A stretch of DNA of 6,309 nt from SAR202 cluster bacterium (GCA_009392095.1 VFHF01000161.1:1-6309), one strand, 5' to 3'. Positions 1 to 5,055 are shown, counted from the stretch's first letter. Notes: generated by a model not told the origin, from the letters alone. A program made the numbers and translations.

Positions 1-271
1 CAAGTCATTCCATGGGCTCTCCGGAATGGAACTGCGTAGTCCGACGGCGCATTTTGGCAGATTCTCATAGGAAGGGTCACGGGTTTGAAACCCAAATCCT
101 CGAAGGTCATTGGCAAAATCAGCTCGATACTTGGCGGTGGATCAAACACGGTCAGACCTTCCCTCCGCATCTCGTTACAGCTATAGTATTGCCGCGCAAT
201 CATGCGCACATGACCGCACGGCTAGGTTAGCCTGTGTGGCCGAAATATCAACAGGCCTAAAAGGGGGGTCT
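1..271. other. Non-coding leader region upstream of npdG
   Basis: I find no credible gene here. The open frame at 12-230 on the plus strand has no recognisable motif and an arginine/histidine/tryptophan-rich composition typical of a chance frame. The stretch holds a perfect inverted repeat at 81-93 (GGGTTT-G-AAACCC), a possible -10 box TATAGT at 182-187 without a convincing -35, and a bulged hairpin at 214-239. A T-arm-like look of 81-93 was checked as a possible tRNA, but no matching acceptor or anticodon arms could be built on either strand. The region probably carries the promoter and 5' leader of npdG. Confidence 0.55.
214..239 (+). other. Bulged hairpin in the npdG leader
   Basis: The bases CCGCAC-GGCTA pair with TAGCC-(T bulge)-GTGTGG around a GGT loop, giving eleven base pairs including one G-T wobble. 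The structure ends 32 bases before the npdG start codon. No T-run follows, so it is unlikely to be an intrinsic terminator of an upstream gene. It could be a leader structure that affects translation or mRNA stability, or it could be chance. Confidence 0.35.
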
Positions 272-919
272 ATGCTGGCAATCTTGGGAGGGACCGGGCC
301 GGAAGGCAAGGGGCTGGCGCTACGCCTGGCAATGGCTGGGGAAACGCCGATCATCGGGTCGCGAGACGCCACCCGAGGCGCTGCAGCTGCTGAAGAACTG
401 GCCCAGTCTGCACCCGGTGTGACAATCAAGGGCTCGGATAACGCCGGTGCCGTGGCGGCCGCGGATGTGGTCTTCCTAGCATTCCCCTACGAGGGCCAAC
501 GCCCGGTTTTGGAAGACCTTGGCCCCGCCCTGAAAGGCAAGATCGTGGTCAGCGTCATTGCCCCCATGAAGTTTGAACGTGGCAAGGGCGCCATCGCCAT
601 TGAAGTCGAGGCCGGTTCCGCGGCCGAGGAAGCGCAGGAGATGCTGCCCGATTCCCAGGTGGTGGCCGCCTTCCAGAACGCCAGCGCAGAGGAATTGCTG
701 GATCCCAACGCAATCATGGAAGGCGATGTGGTAGTCTGCTCAGAACATCCTGAGGCCAAGAAATTGGTGATGGGCCTGGCCGATAAGATGAAAAACCTGC
801 GGGGGGTGGACGGAGGCAACCTGGCGAACGCAAAATATGTGGAACAGATAACACCCCTGCTGGTGAATATTAACCGTATTTACAAGACCCACTCTAGCAT
901 CAAGATCGTGGGAATCTAA
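272..919 (+). CDS. npdG: NADPH-dependent F420 reductase (F420H2:NADP oxidoreductase)
   Basis: This 215-residue cytoplasmic enzyme belongs to the NpdG/Fno family, which transfers hydride between coenzyme F420 and NADP(H). The N-terminus (residues 4-12) carries the Rossmann dinucleotide-binding loop GGTGPEG. It is followed by IGSR at 28-31; Thr8, Ser30 and Arg31 match the positions that hold the NADP 2'-phosphate in characterised family members. Further family blocks are the AFQNASAEELLD stretch in the middle and the C-terminal block with LANAKYVEQITPLLVNIN. The length is normal for the family. The start at ATG 272 is chosen because the family begins directly with the Rossmann strand (MLAILGGTG) and a purine-rich AAGGGGGG lies just upstream; the longer open frame from 110 adds 54 unrelated residues. 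The gene is probably co-transcribed with the gene 31 bases downstream. Its presence implies that the host makes F420. The direction of the reaction in vivo cannot be read from the sequence. Confidence 0.9.
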   Translation: MLAILGGTGPEGKGLALRLAMAGETPIIGSRDATRGAAAAEELAQSAPGVTIKGSDNAGAVAAADVVFLAFPYEGQRPVLEDLGPALKGKIVVSVIAPMKFERGKGAIAIEVEAGSAAEEAQEMLPDSQVVAAFQNASAEELLDPNAIMEGDVVVCSEHPEAKKLVMGLADKMKNLRGVDGGNLANAKYVEQITPLLVNINRIYKTHSSIKIVGI

Positions 920-950
920 CGCTCAGTCAAAGCTAAATCAGAGAGGGAAC

Positions 951-1475
951 ATGCCAAGAGCAGTGATCGACCTGAATAGCCCCAACGGCCTAGCGGCGGT
1001 AAAAGGACAATGGAAATTTGCCCAGGGCCTGGTGCCCGGCGAGCCCAACGAGGGTTTGATATCGCAACTAGAAGGGTCTTCGGCCCGGCTTCCCGACTAC
1101 GACGACTCAAACTGGGAGGTTTGCACCGATCTGGGCAAGTGGGTCTCCCACGGTTTCTCGTTCGTTTGGTACCGGATCAACGTAACTTTCCCCGAGGCTG
1201 TGGACGGACATCCCACGGCTGGCGTTCGGGTCCAGTTCGAGACGTGTATCGATGACTACGGGGAACTGTGGATCGACGGGGAGTGCAATCGGGACCGGGG
1301 CGCGGTGCAGGGGTTTAACGTGCCTCAGCGGGTGCTGATGACGGACGATGTGAAGCCTGGCGAGCAGCACTCCATCGCGCTATTGGCCGCCAATGGACCC
1401 ATGGCCGCCCCTGGGGGCGCGGTTTTCGTTCGATACGCCAATCTGGCCTTCGAATGGCGTGAACCAGGGTATTAG
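951..1475 (+). CDS. Small protein with galactose-binding-like (GH2 N-terminal-type) domain
   Basis: The predicted 174-residue protein has no signal peptide or membrane segment. It resembles the jelly-roll sugar-binding domain found at the N-terminus of GH2 glycosidases and related galactose-binding-like folds. The visible hallmarks, in order, are GQWKFAQG near residue 23, YDDSNWEVC near 50, FVWYRINVTFPE near 70, a DYGELWIDGE strand pair near 100 (in GH2 proteins this is the segment shaped like 'a..vwvNG'), and PGEQHSIALLAANGP near 135. No glycosidase catalytic domain is attached, so it is a stand-alone domain and enzymatic activity should not be assumed. The ATG at 951 is preceded by GAGAGGGA at good spacing. 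The 31-base gap from npdG suggests one operon, but the functional link to F420 metabolism is unknown. It could equally be a small-molecule-binding protein or a structural subunit. Confidence 0.7.
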   Translation: MPRAVIDLNSPNGLAAVKGQWKFAQGLVPGEPNEGLISQLEGSSARLPDYDDSNWEVCTDLGKWVSHGFSFVWYRINVTFPEAVDGHPTAGVRVQFETCIDDYGELWIDGECNRDRGAVQGFNVPQRVLMTDDVKPGEQHSIALLAANGPMAAPGGAVFVRYANLAFEWREPGY

Positions 1476-1499
1476 GCTCTTTCTCAAGCTCTGGGAGAA

Positions 1500-1820
1500 T
1501 CAGGACAATCGTTGTCTTGGGCCGGGCTGCGACCGTTCGTCCTCATCATTGTCGTCATCGTCATCGTCGTCGTAGCCAAGCACGCTATCCGACGGCTCGT
1601 ACCCCATTGCCTCAAGGTCTATGCGCAGCTTTTTGCAAAAGACTGCGGCGCTTTCGTTGACGGGCAACGTGATTTCAACCATCCCGTCAGCCACCTTCTG
1701 GATGGAGCCGGGGTCTTCTTTGGTGAGTTCGACACGCACCGACTCGCGGTGTATCCCCAAGGCATCGGTAACCTCAAAGATAGTCTCCATGTCTTCCATT
1801 GTGATCAGTTCTTCAGCCAT
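1500..1820 (-). CDS. Small acidic hypothetical protein with poly-Asp tail
   Basis: This 106-residue protein is not recognised. Residues 1-82 look like a compact alpha/beta domain: a helical MAEELITMEDMETIFEV start, a strand-rich centre (VRVELTKED, GMVEITLPV) and a helix ending in LRIDLEAMGYE. The tail has seven consecutive aspartates (residues 84-90) then NDEDE, followed by a short basic Arg/Gln-rich end. The start is placed at ATG 1820 because GGAGAGG (1827-1833) lies six bases upstream. An in-frame ATG at 1847 would add nine residues but would place that Shine-Dalgarno sequence inside the gene. The gene lies 97 bases downstream of the thioredoxin-like gene on the same strand and is likely co-transcribed with it, or driven by the AT-rich gap between them. 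Poly-Asp tails occur in metal-binding and nucleic-acid-mimicking proteins, but no function is claimed. Confidence 0.75.
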   Translation of the reverse strand: MAEELITMEDMETIFEVTDALGIHRESVRVELTKEDPGSIQKVADGMVEITLPVNESAAVFCKKLRIDLEAMGYEPSDSVLGYDDDDDDDNDEDERSQPGPRQRLS

Positions 1821-1868
1821 CACCGTCCTCTCCGAACGATTTTCCATTGGTAGAAACTAATCTTTAAC

Positions 1869-1901
1869 ACTAGTTTTAATTTTAGTCTTTCGACTAGTTT
1901 T
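1869..1901. repeat. Short direct repeat ACTAGTTTT in AT-rich gap
   Basis: ACTAGTTTT occurs at 1869-1877 and again at 1893-1901, 24 bases apart (start to start). Between them lies TTTTAGTC, and TAGTC-TTTC-GACTA forms a small hairpin followed by a G and six T on the plus strand. This AT-rich patch contrasts with the GC-rich coding DNA on both sides and sits just upstream of the acidic-protein gene. It could be a promoter/operator region for that gene or a weak plus-strand terminator. The repeat is short and chance is possible. Confidence 0.35.
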
Positions 1902-1917
1902 TTGGCCAGCCTTCTGG

Positions 1918-2571
1918 CTAATCTTCTGGCGGCCACTTGGTACCGCCCTCCAGAGGGCGGTCTTCTGGGTTGCCAGCCAGAGCGTCGGCCACCAGGCCGC
2001 CGAATTCTTTCAAGATGACTTCGCCCCAGGCCTGGGCGCGCTCCACCCGGTAGGACGTTCTCCGACCCCGCTTGGCCTGCCGTTGTTCGGCCTCGCTCAT
2101 TCCGACGGTCTCCGCGTCGATGGCGGCGTCCATGGCATCGATGTCCGGCACTAGCGTGTTGGCAGTCTCGATGAAGCGGACCATCTGGTTCATCCCCCGG
2201 TCCATAAGCACGAAGATGGGGACGGTCCCGGCCCGGTGCTCGGGCAATAGACTGTTGCTCAGTTCCAGCTCATCGTCACGGTTGAAAACCTGAAGAGAAA
2301 TGTTCGGCGTGCTGTCGGCCAGCTTCAGAATTACCGGAGTTGTGCTCATGGCATCGCCGCACCAATCGGCTGTGAACACGGCCAATTTCAATGGCTCATT
2401 TAGGCCGTTGAACAGCTCCAGCGAATCTGCCGGCACCTGCACCTCGTCGTAGATAGCCACGAATGGGTCTTTATTGACCTTGATCTGGTCGATGTACTGC
2501 TGGGTGGTCATGCCCTGATCGAATTTCTGTTGGTCTAGCTTTGATTCCTGCGCAGATGCCACAACGGCCAC
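1918..2571 (-). CDS. Thioredoxin-family protein with single-cysteine WCGDA motif
   Basis: This 217-residue cytoplasmic protein has a thioredoxin fold. The strand LKLAVFTADWCGDA (about residues 61-74) gives the active-site segment, and GTVPIFVL (115-122) provides the cis-proline loop (Pro118). The second cysteine of a classical CxxC is alanine, and Cys71 is the only cysteine in the protein, so classical intramolecular dithiol exchange is not possible. From memory of the family, stand-alone bacterial thioredoxin-like proteins with WCGDA rather than CGPC are common, so this is probably not a damaged gene. A charged helical extension (about 158-200) follows the fold. The start is uncertain: GTG 2571 has only a weak G-rich upstream sequence, GTG 2562 is possible, and ATG 2511 (residue 21) would cut into the conserved-looking FDQGMTTQQYI helix. 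It is divergent from the gene at 2715 and leads the acidic-protein gene. Confidence 0.8.
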   Translation of the reverse strand: MAVVASAQESKLDQQKFDQGMTTQQYIDQIKVNKDPFVAIYDEVQVPADSLELFNGLNEPLKLAVFTADWCGDAMSTTPVILKLADSTPNISLQVFNRDDELELSNSLLPEHRAGTVPIFVLMDRGMNQMVRFIETANTLVPDIDAMDAAIDAETVGMSEAEQRQAKRGRRTSYRVERAQAWGEVILKEFGGLVADALAGNPEDRPLEGGTKWPPED

Positions 2572-2694
2572 CCCCAGTCTGAATATTACGCGGGTAGTTT
2601 CTCAATATTGGCCGCGGTTGGCAATGGGCTAGGTAAAACTGCTCCGTGTTTACGTTTTCCGTAATCAGCCGCCATGCTAGAATTGTTCGTCCAT

Positions 2695-2700
2695 TATAAT
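2695..2700 (+). promoter_or_regulatory. Consensus -10 box upstream of the DUF6941-like gene
   Basis: TATAAT matches the sigma-70 -10 consensus perfectly, but no good -35 hexamer lies 16-18 bases upstream. Transcription would begin near 2706-2708, leaving a leader of only about eight bases before the ATG at 2715. If it is real, it rules out the alternative TTG start at 2700, which lies within the box. Confidence 0.45.
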
Positions 2701-2714
2701 TGCGCTTAGGTGCG

Positions 2715-3158
2715 ATGGGAGGCAGCTATTTGGCCGAAGAGCCCAGCGGCCCATATCTGAAGTACGCCCTATTCTGCAACGACACGTCAGAAGGGGACGA
2801 CGGCGATCTTAGCCTGAACGGCATCGTCGACCTATATGAATTGCCCGCGCCCGACGGATCGGAGGACACGAGCGACCCGGTACTGGCGACCGTGGATTTC
2901 AACCTAGCCTTCTGCATCGGCGGGGCCGAGCCAGGCGATCATTACCTATTTGTCACCCTAAAAACGCCCGGGATACCGCTGGAAACTCCCCCGGCCCAAA
3001 AGGTGGAATGGGAAGAGGGCATACTTTTCCAGCGTTGGATTAAGACCTTCCGGATCCCGGTTCAGAAACCAGGCATCCATTCAGCCGCTATCCTATTCGA
3101 CGGCATACCTTTAGGCGAGGCCACTTTTCTGGTGCGGTACACCCCCAAACCAGCCTAA
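2715..3158 (+). CDS. Small hypothetical protein resembling DUF6941-type proteins
   Basis: This is a 147-residue soluble protein with no signal peptide or membrane segment. The layout recalls the DUF6941-type family of small beta-rich proteins of unknown function: an opening strand YLKYALFCNDTSEGDDG (about 14-30), a segment LNGIVDLYELP, a central FNLAFCIGG-type strand, a FQRWIKTFRIPVQKPG segment, then HSAAILFDGIPLGEATFLV, which is the typical closing beta-hairpin 'G.Y.f.v..dg..l....f.V'. The assignment is by eye and tentative. The start is set at ATG 2715 because AGGTG lies just upstream, and because a TTG at 2700 would add five residues from inside a probable -10 box. It is divergently arranged with the thioredoxin-like gene (143 bases between start codons) and ends 19 bases before the promoter of the desulforedoxin-like pair. 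No terminator separates it from them, so read-through is possible. Confidence 0.7.
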   Translation: MGGSYLAEEPSGPYLKYALFCNDTSEGDDGDLSLNGIVDLYELPAPDGSEDTSDPVLATVDFNLAFCIGGAEPGDHYLFVTLKTPGIPLETPPAQKVEWEEGILFQRWIKTFRIPVQKPGIHSAAILFDGIPLGEATFLVRYTPKPA

Positions 3159-3177
3159 TGGCTTTACATCCCACGCG

Positions 3178-3206
3178 TTGAATCCCCAATATAGCTTGTC
3201 TATAAT
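3178..3206 (+). promoter_or_regulatory. Sigma-70-type promoter of the desulforedoxin-like pair
   Basis: TTGAAT (3178-3183) and TATAAT (3201-3206) are separated by exactly 17 bases. This is a near-consensus housekeeping promoter: four of six matches at -35 and six of six at -10. Transcription would start near 3213, giving a leader of about 46 bases before the TTG start at 3259. A palindrome CCAATATTGG (3239-3248) sits in that leader next to the ribosome-binding site. The promoter lies immediately after the preceding gene. Confidence 0.75.
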
Positions 3207-3246
3207 TGGATGGGTCTAAAGGCAATCCGAAAAGTATCCCAATATT

Positions 3247-3250
3247 GGAG
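3247..3250 (+). promoter_or_regulatory. Ribosome-binding site fixing the TTG start at 3259
   Basis: GGAG is placed eight bases before TTG 3259. No ATG or GTG lies nearby in that frame upstream, and the resulting N-terminus MANQ-GKRYVC matches the ATG-started paralogue downstream residue for residue except at position 5, so the TTG start is well supported. Confidence 0.75.
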
Positions 3251-3258
3251 CTGAGCAG

Positions 3259-3375
3259 TTGGCTAATCAGACCGGCAAACGCTACGTATGCAGCAAGTGC
3301 AATTCCGAGTTCATTGTAACGAAGGGCGGCGACGGCGCCATCGCCTGTTGCCAAACGCCCATGGAACTCAAGTAG
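3259..3375 (+). CDS. Desulforedoxin-like Fe(Cys)4 mini-protein, copy 1
   Basis: This 38-residue protein starts with TTG and has four cysteines, Cys11, Cys14, Cys30 and Cys31. The pattern C-x2-C-x15-C-C is the same spacing as in desulforedoxin and the N-terminal domain of desulfoferrodoxin (Cys9, Cys12, Cys28, Cys29 in the Desulfovibrio gigas protein). The overall form, MANQ...Y.C..C followed by a glycine-rich turn and CC, also matches that family. Such proteins bind one iron by four cysteines, often as a homodimer, and act in electron transfer or superoxide-related redox. Zinc binding is an alternative. No desulfoferrodoxin catalytic (His4Cys) domain is attached. It is the first gene of a promoter-to-terminator unit with a paralogue 62 bases downstream (22 of 38 aligned residues identical). 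The start is supported by GGAG eight bases upstream. Confidence 0.85.
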   Translation: MANQTGKRYVCSKCNSEFIVTKGGDGAIACCQTPMELK

Positions 3376-3423
3376 GCAATCTCAAATAAACGACCCGAAA
3401 TTATTGAAACCAACCTGGACTCT

Positions 3424-3430
3424 GGGAGGA
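3424..3430 (+). promoter_or_regulatory. Strong Shine-Dalgarno of copy 2
   Basis: GGGAGGA stands seven bases before ATG 3438. It is a stronger site than that of copy 1 and is paired with an ATG rather than a TTG, which suggests that copy 2 is translated more efficiently from the shared message. Confidence 0.75.
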
Positions 3431-3437
3431 CCGCTAA

Positions 3438-3581
3438 ATGGCCAACCAACTCGGCAAACGATACGTCTGTGAGACCTGCGGCAGCAGCGTACTCTGCACC
3501 AAGAGCGGCGATGGCGAGATAGATTGCTGCGAAAAAACCATGGAGATTCAGGAACCTCGCAAGCTCCCGTCTTCAGACTAA
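3438..3581 (+). CDS. Desulforedoxin-like Fe(Cys)4 mini-protein, copy 2
   Basis: This 47-residue protein has Cys11, Cys14, Cys30 and Cys31 in the same C-x2-C-x15-CC arrangement as its upstream paralogue and as desulforedoxin. It has a fifth cysteine at position 20 and a nine-residue charged/proline extension (EPRKLPSSD) beyond the end of copy 1. The shared N-terminus MANQ-x-GKRYVC and the common TK-x-GDG-x-I-x-CC core show that the two genes arose by tandem duplication. The expected role is the same as for copy 1: a small Fe(Cys)4 (or Zn) redox protein, possibly forming homo- or heterodimers with it. The gap contains only a Shine-Dalgarno and no evident promoter, and the stop codon is 16 bases before a strong terminator, so it is co-transcribed with copy 1 as the last gene of the unit. 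Confidence 0.87.
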   Translation: MANQLGKRYVCETCGSSVLCTKSGDGEIDCCEKTMEIQEPRKLPSSD

Positions 3582-3597
3582 TCTCTAACAATGACGC

Positions 3598-3641
3598 AAT
3601 AAAGGCCCTTTCTCTGAGTAAGAGAAAGGGCCTTTATTTTT
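3598..3641 (+). terminator. Intrinsic terminator of the desulforedoxin-like unit
   Basis: An 18-bp perfect stem (3598-3615 with 3621-3638; core AAAGGCCCTTTCTCT) closes a five-base GAGTA loop, and the T-run continues to 3641. It sits 16 bases after the stop of copy 2. The arm is A-rich on its far side, so it may also stop minus-strand transcription arriving from the luciferase-like gene, for which no closer terminator is obvious. Confidence 0.93.
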
Positions 3642-3984
3642 GGCTACTGTCGGGTGTGGCAATCGACACCGACATACACTATACCTCAGGAATCGTCGTT
3701 CTAGACGTTGATCATTGGCTTACACGGCTTGGCAATACAAAACAATCTGATGTAAATGGGCGGTTCGGATAATTTGACTCCATCTACCTAGTCCTACCGC
3801 ACTGCTAGCATCTGGAGGGCAATTGGGTTTTACAGTCATCTTTGCCGTTACATAAGGCGCACCGCATCAATAAGGTAGGACTGCGGCGCGCAGTCCGGGG
3901 TTTTATCTAACCCGGCTTTGGCTCCCGAAGCGCAAAATAATTGTGACCCTCTCGGGAAAAATAATCCTCGCTAGTTATGTACAC
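3642..3984. other. Gene-free stretch with nested inverted repeats
   Basis: No supported coding region is seen on either strand. The visible structure is AGTCCTACC (3790-3798), complementary over nine bases to GGTAGGACT (3874-3882); a tight hairpin at 3878-3896; CCGGG(G)TT...AACCCGG around 3896-3915; and TCCCGA near 3923 with TCGGGA near 3952. I found no tRNA T-arm, SRP RNA or other known RNA signature. It lies between a plus-strand terminator and the 3' end of the minus-strand luciferase-like gene, so it should also contain that gene's 3' untranslated region. A small RNA is possible but unproven. Confidence 0.5.
3878..3904 (+). terminator. Terminator-like hairpin in the gene-free stretch
   Basis: GGACTGCG (3878-3885) pairs perfectly with CGCAGTCC (3889-3896) around a GCG loop and is followed by GGGG and TTTT, so it would function only for plus-strand transcription. 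The four intervening G bases make it atypical. There is no plus-strand gene between the preceding terminator and this site, so it would have to end a non-coding transcript or catch read-through. Its left arm can alternatively pair with 3790-3798. Confidence 0.35.
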
Positions 3985-5055
3985 CTAAATGAAGTGGGGG
4001 ATCACCTCGCGGCCCATGAGCTTGATACAGTCCATAATCCGGGTGTGCTCCAACCGGCCGGGCTGTAGGAAACACAGGACCTGGTCCACGCCGGCATCCT
4101 GGTATTTCTTCATCACTTCGATAATGGAATCGGGGTTGCCCATAGCAAAGGCCCCAGAGTCCAGATGGTCCTGGGCCACTTTGCCGACCCGTTCCGTCTG
4201 GATAGCGTCCACCGCAAACTTGTAGGAGTCGGGAACTTCACGACCCTGCCAGGGGTTGTAGAGTCGCTCGGCGTTCTGGACGAACCACTCTCCCTCAGGA
4301 CCGCCGATGCGCTTGGCCTCTTCATCGTCCTCGCCGCAGTGAACAATCACCAAGGCGGCGATTTGGTCGTTCACAAAAGAGCCCACGGGGTTAGCGTTTT
4401 TCACTGCAGCCCGGTAAGCGGCCACACGCTCGTCGAGTTGCTCGTAACCGCCCAGGTTGAAGCAGAGGACTCCAAGGCCCATCTCGCCGGCGGCAGCGAA
4501 TGAGTCGGGCTGGCTGCAGGCCACCCACAAAGGCGGATGTGGTTTCTGCACCGGCTTGGGGATCACCGAGCGAGGCGGGATATTGAAAAACTCACCTTGA
4601 TGGGAAAATGGGTCTTCGGTCCACATTTTGGGAATCATGCGAATAGCTTCTTGCCATTGGGCCTTGGTCTGCTCCGGATCGACTTCAAAGCCGTCCATCT
4701 CCGTTAGCGTAGTCGAGCGTCCGGTGCCTAGGTCCATGCGCCCGTCGCTGACTATGTCCAACACCGCTGCTCGTTCCGCCACGCGCACCGGGTGGTTGTA
4801 CTGTTCCGGCAACAGGGCCACGGCGTGGCCGATGCGGATGCGCTTGGTGCGCTGGGAGATGGCCCCGTACAGGACCTCCGGCGCGGAGCAATGGGAAAAC
4901 TCGTTCAGGAAATGGTGCTCAACCGTCCAGAAGTAATCGAAACCGACCTGATCGCCCAACTCGACCTGGGCCATCACTTGGTGGTAGCGGTCCCGCTCGA
5001 TGCCAGGGTAGTGGGGCTCGGGTATCTGGATCTCGTACATCATTCCAAATTTCAT
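3985..5055 (-). CDS. Luciferase-like flavin-dependent monooxygenase (LLM class)
   Basis: This 356-residue enzyme is a TIM-barrel member of the bacterial luciferase superfamily, whose members use reduced FMN or F420. Features in order are the first strand MKFGMMYEIQ, then GFDYFWTVEHHF (38-49) with the family's EHHF signature, SAPEVLYGAISQRTKRIRIG (57-76), HPVRVAE (88-94), SDGRMDLGTGR (103-113) for cofactor phosphate contact, a KPVQKPHPPLWVACS block (about 167-181) and a C-terminal AMGNPDSIIEVMKKYQDAGVD segment. The length is typical. ATG 5055 has GAGGAA (5062-5067) six bases upstream. It follows the acyl-CoA-dehydrogenase-like gene by 125 bases on the same strand, so it may be co-transcribed or have its own weak promoter. 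The cofactor (FMN versus F420) and substrate cannot be read with certainty; the EHHF type favours FMN with oxygen. No flavin reductase is adjacent within the window. Confidence 0.9.
   Translation of the reverse strand: MKFGMMYEIQIPEPHYPGIERDRYHQVMAQVELGDQVGFDYFWTVEHHFLNEFSHCSAPEVLYGAISQRTKRIRIGHAVALLPEQYNHPVRVAERAAVLDIVSDGRMDLGTGRSTTLTEMDGFEVDPEQTKAQWQEAIRMIPKMWTEDPFSHQGEFFNIPPRSVIPKPVQKPHPPLWVACSQPDSFAAAGEMGLGVLCFNLGGYEQLDERVAAYRAAVKNANPVGSFVNDQIAALVIVHCGEDDEEAKRIGGPEGEWFVQNAERLYNPWQGREVPDSYKFAVDAIQTERVGKVAQDHLDSGAFAMGNPDSIIEVMKKYQDAGVDQVLCFLQPGRLEHTRIMDCIKLMGREVIPHFI

Noticed and set aside
81..93. T-arm-like GGGTTTGAAACCC suggesting a tRNA
   Set aside because: Only three to four stem pairs form a T-arm, and no acceptor stem or anticodon arm fits on either strand. 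It is kept only as a short palindrome.
12..230. 72-codon plus-strand open frame at the left edge
   Set aside because: No recognisable motif, no ribosome-binding site and a chance-like composition.
110..271. N-terminal extension of npdG to the ATG at 110
   Set aside because: The family starts at the Rossmann strand encoded from 272, and the extra 54 residues have no resemblance to it.
1512..1853. Plus-strand frame encoding an apparent membrane helix (isoleucine/valine-rich stretch)
   Set aside because: The hydrophobic run is just the antisense of the poly-Asp codons (GAC/GAT read as GTC/ATC). The minus-strand gene has the better Shine-Dalgarno and composition.
3088..3354. 88-codon minus-strand frame across the promoter and copy 1 of the mini-proteins
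   Set aside because: It lies antisense to a conserved cysteine-motif gene and to a strong promoter, and shows no family resemblance.
3601..3638. Perfect inverted repeat as a possible mobile-element end or CRISPR repeat
   Set aside because: It is a single copy with a five-base loop and T-run right after a stop codon, which is a textbook intrinsic terminator. No transposase or repeat array is present.
3524..3772. 82-codon plus-strand frame running through the terminator
   Set aside because: It overlaps copy 2 in another frame and crosses the 18-bp terminator stem, so it would not be expressed intact.
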